Shown: positions 17,245 through 25,257, counted from the first letter of the stretch. The stretch is DNA of 64,000 nt from Methylobacterium pseudosasicola (GCF_900114535.1 NZ_FOTK01000020.1:52691-116690), one strand, 5' to 3'. The notes: generated from the letters alone by a model not told the origin. Program-made: numbers and translations.

Positions 17245-17430
17245 TCACAGGCTGCGGGTGGTGACCCCGAGCGCCAGCAGCGCGTAGGCGCCGATGAAGA
17301 ACCATTGCCGATGCGCCACCACACTCCGTCCGACCATAGGGATGCGCGTGTACAGGCTGGCGATGGCCAGGCCGATGAGCACGGCCGAGACCAGGAAGGT
17401 GAGCAGGCGCGGGGCTGAGAGCGTGGGCAT
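17245..17430 (-). CDS. Small two-helix membrane protein (61 aa)
   Basis: Hydrophobic protein with two predicted transmembrane segments (about residues 9-26 and 43-60) separated by a basic loop RIPMVGRSVVAHRQW. No ribosome binding site is obvious. Length and composition are consistent with a real small inner-membrane protein. Function unknown. Confidence 0.5.
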   Translation of the reverse strand: MPTLSAPRLLTFLVSAVLIGLAIASLYTRIPMVGRSVVAHRQWFFIGAYALLALGVTTRSL

Positions 17431-17464
17431 GGCCCATGCTCGCGCCGAGTCGGTTACCGGCGCG

Positions 17465-17671
17465 TTACCGGTCGAGCCCCGGGACGCGGGGCCGGTCCGG
17501 CGTCAGCGGGCCGGTGGTGCCCGGCAGCAGCCCGACCTGGGCCAGCCACAGGGCCATGATCGCCCCGGCGATCAGGGTCGCCAGCGAGGCCAGCCGGCCG
17601 GTCCAGCGCCGGGTGATGATCATGACGGCCAGGACGACCAGAAGGGCGAGGAGGAGAGCGAGCAGCAGCAT
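17465..17671 (-). CDS. Small membrane protein (68 aa)
   Basis: The open frame reaches upstream to 17776, but the hydrophobic protein begins at ATG 17671 (MLLLALLLALLVV). Two transmembrane segments are visible (residues 1-18 and 24-45), then a Pro-rich hydrophilic tail. It lies 34 bp upstream of another small membrane gene on the same strand, so the two may form one transcript. Function unknown. Confidence 0.45.
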   Translation of the reverse strand: MLLLALLLALLVVLAVMIITRRWTGRLASLATLIAGAIMALWLAQVGLLPGTTGPLTPDRPRVPGLDR

Positions 17672-18337
17672 GATCGCGCAATGCCACGGCTTGGGCCTCC
17701 CGTCACCGAGGGAGCGACGGCCTTGGCAAATACTGTTCGCCCGAGGGTTGAAAGCCTGAGGCCGCCCGATCTCCACGACGTTAGCCTGCGAAGAGCAGGA
17801 TCCGGATGGGCGGACGGATCAGGATCTTGCGCACCCGGAAGCCCCGGATCATCGCCTCGCGCCGTCCTTCCAGGGTCGCGCTCGGGGACGGCCCCGGGAA
17901 GACCGACTTGTTTCTCCAGCCGCCTTCCGTCGTATTCACACGAAGACTGATTACAATTTGTCGCAGTGCTTTCGAGAACTGTCTTGAATCGGACGAACAT
18001 AATATTTGATGGATAAAAACGACGCACGCCGCATGGAAACATCCGATGCTTGGCTCGGGTCTGTCGGAGACGCAGCAGCGCTTCGGCCGCGCCGTCAACC
18101 GGTTTGATCCAATCCCCCAAGCGATTGACCAGAATGCGGAAACACTGGCGCAGTGGTTATCGAAACCTCTGCCTTCGCGGATAGTTCACCTGACGGTTGT
18201 ACCAGAATTTCCTGCCCCGAAGCGTCAGCATGCATAGCGATCATGACCAAAACGCACCTCGTTCTAGGGTTTTGTAACTTGCATTCGGCCGGGAGAGGTA
18301 GCAAATCGCCCGAGAGGGGCAGATCGGGAACCATAAA
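17672..18337. other. Gene-free stretch, lower G+C, mucR-like promoter region
   Basis: No convincing gene is seen. Several short frames exist, one ending in a 23-residue Arg/Ile-rich peptide (minus strand, 17781-17852), without support. Local A+T content rises between about 17930 and 18030 and again near 18260-18335, just before the MucR-like gene, which is a plausible promoter and autoregulatory region. Confidence 0.5.
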
Positions 18338-18805
18338 GTGACAGAAGAAACCATTGTGCACACGCCAGACTTGATCGGCTTGGCGGGCGACATCGTCGCC
18401 GCTTACGTCTCGAACAACCCCGTTCCGGCTGCCGAGCTGCCGGCGCTGATCGCTCGCGTGCACGGCGCGATCGCCGGTCTCACCTCCGGGACGAGCACCG
18501 CCGCCGCCGGCGCGGTTGCCGGCGAGGCGGTCGACAAGCCGACCCCGGCCCAGATCCGCAAGTCGGTCCAGCAGGACGGGATCGTTAGCTTCCTCGACGG
18601 CAAGACCTACAAGACCTTGAAGCGGCACCTGACCGCCAACGGCCTGAGCCCGCAGAGCTACCGCGAGCGCTACGGCCTGCCCGCCGATTATCCGATGGTC
18701 GCGCCGAGCTACGCCGAGCAGCGCTCCGCGCTTGCCAAGGCGATCGGTCTGGGCCAGCCCGGCGCGATGGCCGAGCGCGAGCGGAAGGGCCGCAAGGCCG
18801 CCTGA
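18338..18805 (+). CDS. MucR/Ros-family transcriptional regulator lacking zinc-finger cysteines
   Basis: 155-residue regulator with the Ros/MucR layout: N-terminal oligomerisation region (LIGLAGDIVAAYVSNNPVPAAELPALI) and C-terminal DNA-binding region. The latter reads IVSFLDGKTYKTLKRHLTANGLSPQSYRERYGLPADYPMVAP in family order. In typical members a Cys pair precedes the Lys-x-Leu-Lys-Arg-His and a second His follows; here the cysteine positions are Ser/Phe and the second His is Asn. It probably folds without zinc, as reported for some Mesorhizobium homologues. GTG 18338 is the start. MucR proteins bind AT-rich promoters and often repress their own gene; the AT-rich upstream region fits. Targets may be exopolysaccharide or motility genes, but this is inference. 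Confidence 0.85.
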   Translation: MTEETIVHTPDLIGLAGDIVAAYVSNNPVPAAELPALIARVHGAIAGLTSGTSTAAAGAVAGEAVDKPTPAQIRKSVQQDGIVSFLDGKTYKTLKRHLTANGLSPQSYRERYGLPADYPMVAPSYAEQRSALAKAIGLGQPGAMAERERKGRKAA

Positions 18806-19060
18806 CTCACCCGGACACCTTCGGCGGCGACCGCCGCCGAGGTCGTTCCCCGCGCTCCGGATGCCTCATCCGTCGACCGCGTGCGATCAGTCCGTAGCCG
18901 AAGCGCCGCTGTCGACCGCACCGGCGCAGGGTCGTGATTGCGACAGTTGCCGCACAGCCACACAGGCCGGCGACGTGCGGTGACACGGACAAGCTGCCAC
19001 ACTCTGCACAAAGCTGATGCCCACGCCGGATCCAGAGAGTGATTGGCGTGGGATCGAAGC

Positions 19061-19339
19061 ATGATGAAGCGTGAGCAGACGAGAACCGACACGGTCGTGG
19101 CGTTCCCGGCCCATATCGCGCCCACCGTGGCCGACGAGGACACGGCATCGGTGATCGCCGTGCTGCAGGACCAGCTGGCGCTCGCCCGCGAGGGTCGGCT
19201 GCGCTCGGTGGCCGTCGTCTCGGTCTCGACGGATGGCGAGGCGATCGGCACGCAATGGTCGTGCAAGGGCGCCGACATTTCCAGCCTGATCGGCAAGCTG
19301 ACCGTGCTCACGCACGACATGATGTCGGCCCGGAAGTGA
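19061..19339 (+). CDS. Small hypothetical protein (92 aa)
   Basis: Starts at ATG 19061 (ATG 19064 also possible). Soluble protein: TVVAFPAHIAP, an acidic segment, a helix VIAVLQDQLALAREG, a strand LRSVAVVSVSTDGEAIGTQWSC, and a final helix LIGKLTVLTHDMMSARK. The pattern helix-strand-helix with a Gly turn resembles small proteins common in this group, but I cannot assign a family. The 255 bp upstream (18806-19060) contain a GC-rich hairpin just after the MucR-like stop and otherwise nothing recognised. Confidence 0.6.
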   Translation: MMKREQTRTDTVVAFPAHIAPTVADEDTASVIAVLQDQLALAREGRLRSVAVVSVSTDGEAIGTQWSCKGADISSLIGKLTVLTHDMMSARK

Positions 19340-19545
19340 TCGACGCGCGCTTCGGCGCGTGAAGCGGGCCGGAACGCATCGGCTCTGAAAGGCCGTGACG
19401 GGCGCTGCCCGGCGGCACCGCGCTGCGATGTCGCTTCGCGGCACAGCTTGCCGGGGCGGCATCCGGCCTCGCTAGCCCTATCTCTGCGGCATGGACCGGC
19501 GCCGACGCGCGGGTCCGGCTTCAGCCCGCAGAGGAAGACCCGACC

Positions 19546-19908
19546 ATGAGACGCGCCCTGCTCGCCGCCGCGCTGGCTGCGTCGATCCTCTCGCCCGGCC
19601 CCGCGGCGGCGCAGGACGAGAAGCGGGCCGAGACGATCGACGGACTGGTGCGGATCGTCGGCGCGCAGGCCGGCATCGTCCTGTATTGCCGCAAGTTCTA
19701 CACCGTGGACGACGCGGTCGCCGAAGGCCTGTCCCGGACCGTTCGCAAGGCGCTCGACGAGACCCTGGGCCATCGCAAGGCGCAGACCGCCATCGCGGAG
19801 GAAGGCCGGCGCGTCGCCCAAACGATCGCGGAGGTTGGGGCGGAACAATGGTGCGCCGACCAGCGGGACATTCTCAACACCGACGGCGTCCGGGTCTTCC
19901 TCGACTGA
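19546..19908 (+). CDS. Exported hypothetical protein (120 aa)
   Basis: ATG 19546 with GAGGAAG upstream. Signal peptide at residues 1-23 (cleavage after PAAAQ). The mature part is helical and charged with two cysteines (LYCRKFY and QWCADQ) that could form a disulphide in the periplasm. No family recognised. Confidence 0.7.
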   Translation: MRRALLAAALAASILSPGPAAAQDEKRAETIDGLVRIVGAQAGIVLYCRKFYTVDDAVAEGLSRTVRKALDETLGHRKAQTAIAEEGRRVAQTIAEVGAEQWCADQRDILNTDGVRVFLD

Positions 19909-20129
19909 ACTGTGCCGCCACGGTCGTCCCCAGAAAAAGCTGCTGCGCCGGCGAGATCTAAACGGTGCAGCCCTAGCGTGTTCTGCAATGCAGAACAGAT
20001 TATCTTCTTGTTCGCGTTCAGATCGTCTGTCATGTTTCGGCGACGGACGCCTGAAAGCAGAACACGCCGGCTGCGATCGTCCGGACAAGAGCCCGAAGGG
20101 CCAGGAGACCGGCGTCGGAGGATCACGCC

Positions 20130-20312
20130 ATGTCCACACCGATCACCATCGCCATCGCGCTCGTCGTGTTCGGCGCGGCGCTCTCGGTCTTCGCCTTCGC
20201 CCGCGCCCCCCGGTCGAACGACTTCGCGGGCTGGGACGTGATGTTCATGAGCGGGATCGGTGCCGTCGCGCTCGGCTTCCTCGCGACGCTGGTCGGCGTT
20301 GTCACCGGGTAG
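20130..20312 (+). CDS. Small two-helix membrane protein (60 aa)
   Basis: ATG 20130 with GGAGG-like sequence upstream. Two hydrophobic segments (residues 4-24 and 37-58) joined by a polar loop ARAPRSNDFAGWD. Function unknown. The 221-bp gap before it (19909-20129) holds no gene. Confidence 0.6.
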   Translation: MSTPITIAIALVVFGAALSVFAFARAPRSNDFAGWDVMFMSGIGAVALGFLATLVGVVTG

Positions 20313-20373
20313 CGGGCCCGCTGGGCCGGATGCAGACAATCCGACGGGTTTCCAGAACCTGTTCTGAACCCGG

Positions 20374-20712
20374 ATGGCCGATCCTGCGGCCATCGAGGTT
20401 CACGAGGCGGCGATGCTTGACCGACGGCGCGCTCCGCGCACGGTGCTGAACGAAACCGGCAGTATTTCGGTCGATGAGCATCGCAGCCTGCCCTGTATCG
20501 TCTACGATCGCTCCCTCGACGGCGTCCGCATCGCCCTGCCGGAAGCCGAGATCGTGCCGGACCGGTTCGTGCTCAGCATCGATGCGAGCCGCGAAATCCT
20601 CATCTGCCGGGCAGTGTGGCGCAAGGCGGAAGAGATCGGCGCGACGACCGACGAGCCGGAGACCGGGCGGGCAGGCCGTCCGAGCCTCCGCCGCGAGCCG
20701 GCGCCAGTCTGA
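20374..20712 (+). CDS. PilZ-domain protein
   Basis: Small single-domain PilZ-type protein (112 residues). RRRAPR at about residues 17-22 corresponds to the RxxxR part of the cyclic-di-GMP-binding motif, followed by IVYDRSLDGVRIALPE, matching the D/NxSxxG strand, and CRAVWRKAEEIGA at the end of the barrel. This suggests a c-di-GMP receptor, in keeping with the GGDEF gene 5 kb away. ATG 20413 is an alternative start that keeps the whole domain. The last 25 residues are a polar tail. Confidence 0.8.
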   Translation: MADPAAIEVHEAAMLDRRRAPRTVLNETGSISVDEHRSLPCIVYDRSLDGVRIALPEAEIVPDRFVLSIDASREILICRAVWRKAEEIGATTDEPETGRAGRPSLRREPAPV

Positions 20713-20718
20713 CGCGTC

Positions 20719-21108
20719 TCAACTCGCGCGACGGGCGTTCCAGCGGCCGCTGCAGGTGATGGCGCCGCCGGTGGTCCGCCAGGTGCCGCTGCCGGCGCCC
20801 TGGGGATCGAGGCTGCCGGAGATCGGCACCGTATTGGAGCCGCTTGTGATCGTGGCCTGGACGCTGCCGCTCGCCGAGACGCCGCCATCGATATCGACCT
20901 CGTCGCCGGGGATCGAAGCGTCGCTGTCCTTGATCTGGACCTGATAGCTGGTCTGCGCTGCGCAGGGCCCTTCGGACGTGGTCGCTACGATGGTCCAGGC
21001 GCCGTCGTACCGGTTCGGCACCTTGACTTTGCGGGTCGCTGCGAAGGCCGGGAACAGGCCGCCGACGATCACGGTCGCGGTGAGGATCGGGACAAGGCAG
21101 CGGATCAC
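20719..21108 (-). CDS. Exported hypothetical beta-rich protein (129 aa)
   Basis: Signal peptide at residues 1-23 (PAFAA), then a beta-rich domain beginning RYDGAWTIVATTSEGPC and ending GTWRTTGGAITCSGRW, with two cysteines that could pair. This G-W-x-V ... C ... G-x-W-x-x-T pattern is common in short exported proteins of Hyphomicrobiales, some annotated as exoprotein fragments. Role unknown. Its stop lies 6 bp from the PilZ gene end (convergent). Confidence 0.7.
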   Translation of the reverse strand: MIRCLVPILTATVIVGGLFPAFAATRKVKVPNRYDGAWTIVATTSEGPCAAQTSYQVQIKDSDASIPGDEVDIDGGVSASGSVQATITSGSNTVPISGSLDPQGAGSGTWRTTGGAITCSGRWNARRAS

Positions 21109-21280
21109 GGGCGGCTCTCAAGCTTGCGCAGCCAGGGCCGGCCACGTGGGGGGAGAACCGCGGAGCCGTCGAAACGGTTGCTGCGACCAATCGGGTGTGG
21201 GCACCTTCGCGCGCGACGGCCGTTCTGTCTGAGCCGGACCTGCCGATCGCAGGGTGCGGTACCGACGCCGGGGACATGCC

Positions 21281-21463
21281 ATGCCCGATCCGACATCACC
21301 CGGCGCGGACGACGCGCCCATCCCCGACCTGCCCCAGGGCCTGCCGACGCCGCCGAATACCGGGGACATGCCGCCGCCCCGGCTGCCGCCCGCCCCGGAG
21401 GACGATCCAGCCCCACCGCGCCGGGAACCCGCGCCGGATATCGACGACGTGCCGGGCCTGTGA
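21281..21463 (+). CDS. Small proline-rich protein (60 aa)
   Basis: ATG 21281 starts a polypeptide of repeated Pro/Asp/Ala with no hydrophobic segment (MPDPTSPGADDAPIPDLPQG and similar). It is intrinsically disordered in appearance. Coding status is supported mainly by position and by absence of alternatives. Confidence 0.4.
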   Translation: MPDPTSPGADDAPIPDLPQGLPTPPNTGDMPPPRLPPAPEDDPAPPRREPAPDIDDVPGL

Positions 21464-21486
21464 CGACGGCGCGAAGAATTCGATCG

Positions 21487-21735
21487 ATGCGCGGGTGCCT
21501 GAGCCTCGCCGCCTGTCTCGGATCGGTTCTGGCGGCCTCCGCCGCCGAGCCGCTCACCATCGAGCGGCTGAGTGCCGATGGCTGGGAGATCGCCGGCTAT
21601 ACCGGCACCTTCGACAACCGGTCCTCCCTGATCCTGTTTCGGCGGAAGGACACCAAGTACCTCGTCCAGTGCTCGATCCTGTACGATGTGACCCGCAACC
21701 CGCGGGTGATCACCAATTGCTACGAGTTGCACTGA
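21487..21735 (+). CDS. Exported hypothetical protein (82 aa)
   Basis: ATG 21487 begins a signal peptide (residues 1-19, VLAASAAE). The mature domain, about 60 residues, reads LSADGWEIAGYTGTFDNRSSLILFRRKDTKYLVQCSILYDVT, a compact antiparallel beta fold with two cysteines. This short exported family is frequent in Methylobacterium; the function is not known. It lies 23 bp after the proline-rich ORF and may be co-transcribed. Confidence 0.65.
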   Translation: MRGCLSLAACLGSVLAASAAEPLTIERLSADGWEIAGYTGTFDNRSSLILFRRKDTKYLVQCSILYDVTRNPRVITNCYELH

Positions 21736-21816
21736 GTGTCCCGGTTGGCGCCGCGCGAGCGTGAACTTCGCCGGCCCGCACCCGTTGCCGTCCGACCCCA
21801 CACAACGGACGTATTC

Positions 21817-22122
21817 ATGACACGCACGACGATGCTGCTCTCGGGCGCCCTGACCCTGCTGCTCGCCGGTCCGGCCGCGGCGCAGGTGACCACCGGCGGC
21901 GCCGGCAATACCGGCGTGACCGCTCCGCCCACCACCGGCGGCGTCGGCGCGGGGACGGTGGGCAGCGGCCCCAACGCCCAGATCACCACGGGCACGACGG
22001 CCAATCCCAGCAATTCCTCCGTCCCGGGCACCACGCCGGGGGTGAATATCGGCGGCACCCCGACCAGCGGACCGCCCGGGACCGGCGGCACGGCGGGCGG
22101 CCCGGCCCTCGGCAACCGCTAG
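21817..22122 (+). CDS. Exported Gly/Thr/Pro-rich protein (101 aa)
   Basis: ATG 21817. Residues 1-22 form a signal peptide (LLLAGPAAAQ). The mature part is a low-complexity Gly, Thr, Pro and Asn sequence with GNTG and GGT-like short repeats and no cysteine. Likely disordered and exported. The stop lies inside the palindromic repeat at 22119. Confidence 0.6.
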   Translation: MTRTTMLLSGALTLLLAGPAAAQVTTGGAGNTGVTAPPTTGGVGAGTVGSGPNAQITTGTTANPSNSSVPGTTPGVNIGGTPTSGPPGTGGTAGGPALGNR

Positions 22123-22171
22123 CGTATCGTCTCGAGAGGCGGTCGCCGGCTTTCGGAACAAGACGATGCGC
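22119..22171. repeat. Short palindromic repeat, copy 1
   Basis: CTAGCGTATCGTCTCGAGAGGCGGTCGCCGGCTTTCGG... ending AAGACGATGCGCGAG: an imperfect palindrome with arms ATCGTCT and AGACGAT around a conserved GTCGCCGGCTTTCGG core. Related copies are at 22489 and 25209. Confidence 0.7.
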
Positions 22172-22188
22172 GAGCAAGCTGCGTCGGC

Positions 22189-22383
22189 TCACTCCCCCCA
22201 ATCGATGTCCAGCGACCGCTCGAACGCGGCCGCGGACATCTCCTTGCCCTTGGGATCGGCGACCATGATCTCCCGGAACCCGCGCCGGGCGAGTTCCCAG
22301 GTCTTCTCCATGGCCTGCTCGTCGGTCCCGCACGCGAAAGTCATGACGCGGCCGGACGGATCGATCCCCTTGACGGTGAACAC
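22189..22383 (-). CDS. Small hypothetical protein (64 aa)
   Basis: Starts at GTG 22383, preceded by GAGGAGAG. The product (MFTVKGIDPSGRVMTFACG... FERSLDIDWGE) has a beta-hairpin start, a helix DEQAMEKTWELARRGFREIMVADPKGKEM and an acidic C-terminus. The layout of a short strand pair followed by a helix is seen in small DNA- or stress-associated proteins of this group, but no family is assigned. The strong ribosome binding site supports translation. Confidence 0.65.
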   Translation of the reverse strand: MFTVKGIDPSGRVMTFACGTDEQAMEKTWELARRGFREIMVADPKGKEMSAAAFERSLDIDWGE

Positions 22384-22488
22384 GACACTCTCCTCGTTCC
22401 TCCGCCCGCATATAGCGCGGCGGATGCGATCCCGGCCACACGGCGACTGATGATCCGGGAGCCGCGGGCCTTGCGCCGCGTTGCTCCA

Positions 22489-22537
22489 AGCATCGTCCCG
22501 AAAGGTGGTTGCCGGCTTTCTGGGAAGACGACGCGGA
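22489..22537. repeat. Short palindromic repeat, copy 2
   Basis: Imperfect palindrome starting GCATCGTCCCGAAAGG, with the shared core GGTTGCCGGCTTTC and a closing arm GGAAGACGACGC. Same family as 22119 and 25209. Confidence 0.7.
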
Positions 22538-22606
22538 TCGAAAAGCCGAGCCTCGCCTCTGGATCCGGTATCCAGGATGCTGGTCTCGGGACAGGGAAAT
22601 CCTCGG

Positions 22607-22807
22607 ATGACTGATTCGCGCGAACCCGCGACTGTTCCGGACCGGGCCTCCCCCCCGGTCGATCCGGATCTGGAGATCGCGTCCGGGGATAGCGAGCCCG
22701 AGGCTTCCAACAAGCCCTTGCCGATCCCGAGCGACGAGCCGGAGGTCGGGCTCTCACAGAAGGGAAGCGGGGAGGACGCGGTGGTTCGGCGCGAGACCGA
22801 GATCTGA
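22607..22807 (+). CDS. Small acidic hypothetical protein (66 aa)
   Basis: ATG 22607, with AGGGAAA upstream. Hydrophilic, acidic and Pro/Ser-rich (residues include DPDLEIASGDSEPEASN and SDEPEVGLSQKG), no hydrophobic segment. Possibly disordered. The frame is open upstream to 22481 through the repeat, which I do not count. Function unknown. Confidence 0.5.
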   Translation: MTDSREPATVPDRASPPVDPDLEIASGDSEPEASNKPLPIPSDEPEVGLSQKGSGEDAVVRRETEI

Positions 22808-22911
22808 CGGAATCCGGCCGTCTGGTCGCCGCCGATCCCTGGACCTAGCCGCTTGTGCGGTGCACAATAAGTCCGGCCGCGGCCGGACTTGCGGCTGACA
22901 GGAGACCAGTC

Positions 22912-23388
22912 ATGGCGAATATTCCAAGCTTCGAGGTCCCTCCGCAGCTGCGCGACCTGGCCGAGACCAGCGTCGAGCAGGCCCGCAAGGCGTTCGGGAC
23001 CTTCATCGGCTCCGCGCGGCGCGCCGCCGACACGGTGCACGGCTCCACCGATCTGGCCCGCACCAACGCGCAGGGTCTCTATACCCGCAGCCTCGATTAC
23101 GCCGAGCAGAACGTCCGCGCCGCCTTCGACCTCGCCCAGAAACTGGCGACCGCGCGCTCCTACCCGGAAGCGCTGCAGCTTCAGGCCGACTACGTGCGTG
23201 AGCGCTTCGCCGCCATCCAGGCTCAGGCGAAGGATCTCGGCGGCCTCGCCCAGGGGGCGTTCCAGCAGGGTGCGGAGCGCGCCCGGTCGGCGGTGCAGCA
23301 GGGCGTGGCGGACACGCAGAAGGCGGTGCAGCAGGGGCAGGACGCCGTCCAGCAGACGCAGCACGCCGCCGAGCAGGCATCGCACTAA
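22912..23388 (+). CDS. Phasin family protein
   Basis: 158-residue amphipathic helical protein of the phasin_2 type, which coats polyhydroxyalkanoate granules. It begins MANIPSFEVPPQLRDLAE, continues VEQARKAFGTFIGSARRAADTV, and ends in a Gln/Ala-rich helix with heptad-like AVQQGV and AVQQGQ repeats. ATG 22912 has ACAGGAGA upstream. No signal or membrane segment. Methylobacterium stores PHB, so a granule role is expected; whether it is a main or accessory phasin cannot be told. A hairpin follows at 23447. Confidence 0.9.
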   Translation: MANIPSFEVPPQLRDLAETSVEQARKAFGTFIGSARRAADTVHGSTDLARTNAQGLYTRSLDYAEQNVRAAFDLAQKLATARSYPEALQLQADYVRERFAAIQAQAKDLGGLAQGAFQQGAERARSAVQQGVADTQKAVQQGQDAVQQTQHAAEQASH

Positions 23389-23446
23389 GTCAGCGCCGCA
23401 CGCGCAAGGCCGCGGTCTTCGCGCGCCGCCGCCTCGGTCGCGGGCT

Positions 23447-23468
23447 GGCGACACCTCCCGGTGTCGCC
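23447..23468. terminator. Hairpin after the phasin gene
   Basis: GGCGACACC (23447-23455) pairs perfectly with GGTGTCGCC (23460-23468) across a 4-base loop. The downstream GCTTCT is only weakly T-rich. It lies 28 bp before the next start and may attenuate rather than terminate. Confidence 0.45.
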
Positions 23469-23495
23469 GCTTCTATCCAGGATGTGGAGTTGCCG

Positions 23496-23738
23496 ATGAT
23501 GTACGGCGAGGTTGGCCGCCTGGCGGACGAGGCCATCCGGCTGAGCATCCGCCAGGCGGAGAACGCCGCCCTTCTCGCGGTCGCCGTCCAGTACGCCTGG
23601 CTGGATTTCTGGTTCGAGAGCTATCGGGCGACCGGCGCCGCCCTCAGCGCCGAGCAGGGGCATAGAGCCCGGACCCGTCGCCTGATCGAGCGCGGCGTCT
23701 CACCGAGCCTCGCCGCCCGGGAACTGCACATCGTCTGA
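23496..23738 (+). CDS. Small hypothetical protein (80 aa)
   Basis: Start taken at ATG 23496 with GGAG at normal spacing (an in-frame GTG at 23484 also exists). The product is helical: LADEAIRLSIRQAENAALLAVAVQYAWLDFWFESYRATGAAL, then a basic RARTRRLIERGVSPSLAARELH. The first helix is amphipathic with an aromatic patch, reminiscent of granule- or membrane-associated proteins. It follows the phasin gene and could share its transcript. No family assigned. Confidence 0.55.
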   Translation: MMYGEVGRLADEAIRLSIRQAENAALLAVAVQYAWLDFWFESYRATGAALSAEQGHRARTRRLIERGVSPSLAARELHIV

Positions 23739-23743
23739 CCGGC

Positions 23744-23775
23744 GCCGCGCCGGAGGGATCTCCGTCCGGCGCGGC
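23744..23775. terminator. Bidirectional terminator-like hairpin
   Basis: GCCGCGCCGGA (23744-23754) and TCCGGCGCGGC (23765-23775) form a perfect 11-bp stem with a 10-base loop, placed between the convergent genes ending at 23738 and 23792. It has no T-run on either side but the location fits a shared transcript end. Confidence 0.5.
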
Positions 23776-23791
23776 AAGCCGTGCGCTGCGC

Positions 23792-24046
23792 TCAGCGGTT
23801 CGTGTCGGCGGAAGCCTGGACCATCGGACGCTCGAGGGTCGCCACCGGGCGGCTGACGGTGCGGGTGGCCGAGACCGGATGGGGCGTGGTGGTCAGGTCG
23901 CTGACCGAATGGACCTGCGTGGTGGCGCGGGCCTGCTCCCGATACAGCGGCGGGGTCAGGTGCAGGCTGTCGCCCGCGCTGGCGGGGCCGGCGAGGATGG
24001 CGGACGTGGTGAGCGCCGCCGACGCGAGGATGAGGATCGTGCGCAT
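23792..24046 (-). CDS. Exported hypothetical protein (84 aa)
   Basis: ATG 24046 starts a signal peptide (residues 1-24, LAGPASAG). The short mature part is polar with Thr/Val/Arg (TQVHSVSDLTTTPHPVSATRTV). No cysteines and no recognisable domain. Function unknown. Confidence 0.65.
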   Translation of the reverse strand: MRTILILASAALTTSAILAGPASAGDSLHLTPPLYREQARATTQVHSVSDLTTTPHPVSATRTVSRPVATLERPMVQASADTNR

Positions 24047-24509
24047 GGTGCGTCTCCGGTTCGATCGCGGACTGCAATCGCTGGACGCATGAGACCATGG
24101 ATTTGTGCAATGCGGTATGCTCATTGCGCATTGCAACATAAATCTGAGTCTGCAGTGTTTTGCAGTTCTCACATCGCGTCCTGAGGGAAAGACGCTGGTC
24201 AAAGCAATGGACGCCATGCATTCCGAACAAAGGAAATAAATTTCACAGGATGAACTTTCAAATATAAATTGAAGTCCCGTCAGATTTAATTTCGCTTGAC
24301 GTCCAATGAGCCGACAGGATTGCCGGGCTTCAAGCGCCGCATTGCCCCTACGGCCCGTTTTGGCCGCTGATGGTCCGCCCGACGACGGGCTGCGAACACA
24401 CGTCGCGGCATGCCGATCGTCCCGACACGAAGCGGCAACCTGATCGCCAGCTCCGCGTCACATAGATGGGTTAGACGGAGTCCAATCTTCAAATCTCCGG
24501 AGCGCGACC
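24047..24509. other. Gene-free stretch with an AT-rich core
   Basis: No gene is supported in these 463 bp. Positions about 24100-24300 are clearly lower in G+C than the neighbourhood, with stretches such as AAATAAATTTCAC and CAAATATAAATTG. This could be a regulatory region bound by a MucR/H-NS-like protein, or the trace of acquired DNA. Confidence 0.5.
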
Positions 24510-24737
24510 ATGACGCCCGCTGATCTCGACAAGCGCGCCGAATTGACCGTGTGGCCGAGCTGTTCGCTCGGGCGGTCTGCGAAGGGACGCCCCTTCGCAA
24601 CCCTGCGCGAAGCCCTCGCGGTCGCGGCGCAAGTGATCGAAGCCGAGGATGCAGAGCCCTGGATCATCACCGAGGAGGGCGACGTGCTCTCGCCGCGCTG
24701 GATCCGGGCGAACAGCTGCTCTCGCGCCCTTCAGTGA
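24510..24737 (+). CDS. Small hypothetical protein (75 aa)
   Basis: ATG 24510 has TCCGGAG nine bases upstream. Soluble protein: LDKRAELTVWPSCSLG, a helix FATLREALAVAAQVIEAED, then EPWIITEEGDVLSPRWI. The order helix followed by a W-I-I-T-E-x-G strand pair resembles small proteins widespread in this genus. Function unknown. Confidence 0.6.
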   Translation: MTPADLDKRAELTVWPSCSLGRSAKGRPFATLREALAVAAQVIEAEDAEPWIITEEGDVLSPRWIRANSCSRALQ

Positions 24738-24765
24738 TCTGAGGGTTAGGAGCGGCGCGGTCCGC

Positions 24766-25083
24766 TCAGCATCCGATGCAGATGTCGTGCACCACGTGTT
24801 CCCGCCGGGGACCGGTGCGCTGGTTCGGCAGCCGCCCCTCCGTCGATGGAAAGCCGCTGCCGAGCGCCTGAAGGCGTCGCCGGCCATTGGCAGGCTCCGC
24901 CGTCGTGGAAGGCGCCGGCGCGGCGGGCGATGGAGCCGCGCTCGGGGCGCTGTTGGCCATGCCGGTATCGGGGAGGGGCATCACCATGCCCTGGGCCGGC
25001 GGGTTCGCCGCGAACTCCCCCGCCTGAACGGACGAGGCCGTGCAAACCAGGGCAACGAGGATCAGCCGACACGGCACCGGCAT
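24766..25083 (-). CDS. Exported Pro/Ala-rich protein (105 aa)
   Basis: ATG 25083 is chosen because GGAGGGA lies seven bases upstream; an upstream ATG 25101 is in frame. Signal peptide residues 1-20 (TASSVQAG). Mature part: Pro/Ala/Ser low-complexity segment, then a basic stretch, and a Cys-rich end HDICIGC. A disulphide or metal site at the end is possible. Role unknown. Confidence 0.6.
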   Translation of the reverse strand: MPVPCRLILVALVCTASSVQAGEFAANPPAQGMVMPLPDTGMANSAPSAAPSPAAPAPSTTAEPANGRRRLQALGSGFPSTEGRLPNQRTGPRREHVVHDICIGC

Positions 25084-25208
25084 CGAGATCCCTCCGCGCA
25101 TGCCCGCTCGATGATCGCCGGCGCCATCACGCGCCGGCGGGGTGAGTGTTGAGAGTGACGAGCCCGCATCCGGCGAGCCAGTACCTCCTTCGACGGCGGA
25201 CGCTCAAA

Positions 25209-25257
25209 GCATCGTCCCGGAAGATGGCCGCCGGCTTTCGGAAGAGAACGATGCGCT
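25209..25257. repeat. Short palindromic repeat, copy 3
   Basis: GCATCGTCCCGGAAGATGG, core CCGCCGGCTTTCGG, closing arm GAACGATGCGCTAG. Same family as 22119 and 22489 and related to the longer palindrome at 8112. It touches the stop of the next minus-strand gene. Confidence 0.7.

Noticed and set aside
17781..17852. 23-residue Arg/Ile-rich peptide on the minus strand
   Set aside because: Only a weak, distant ribosome binding site and no other support.
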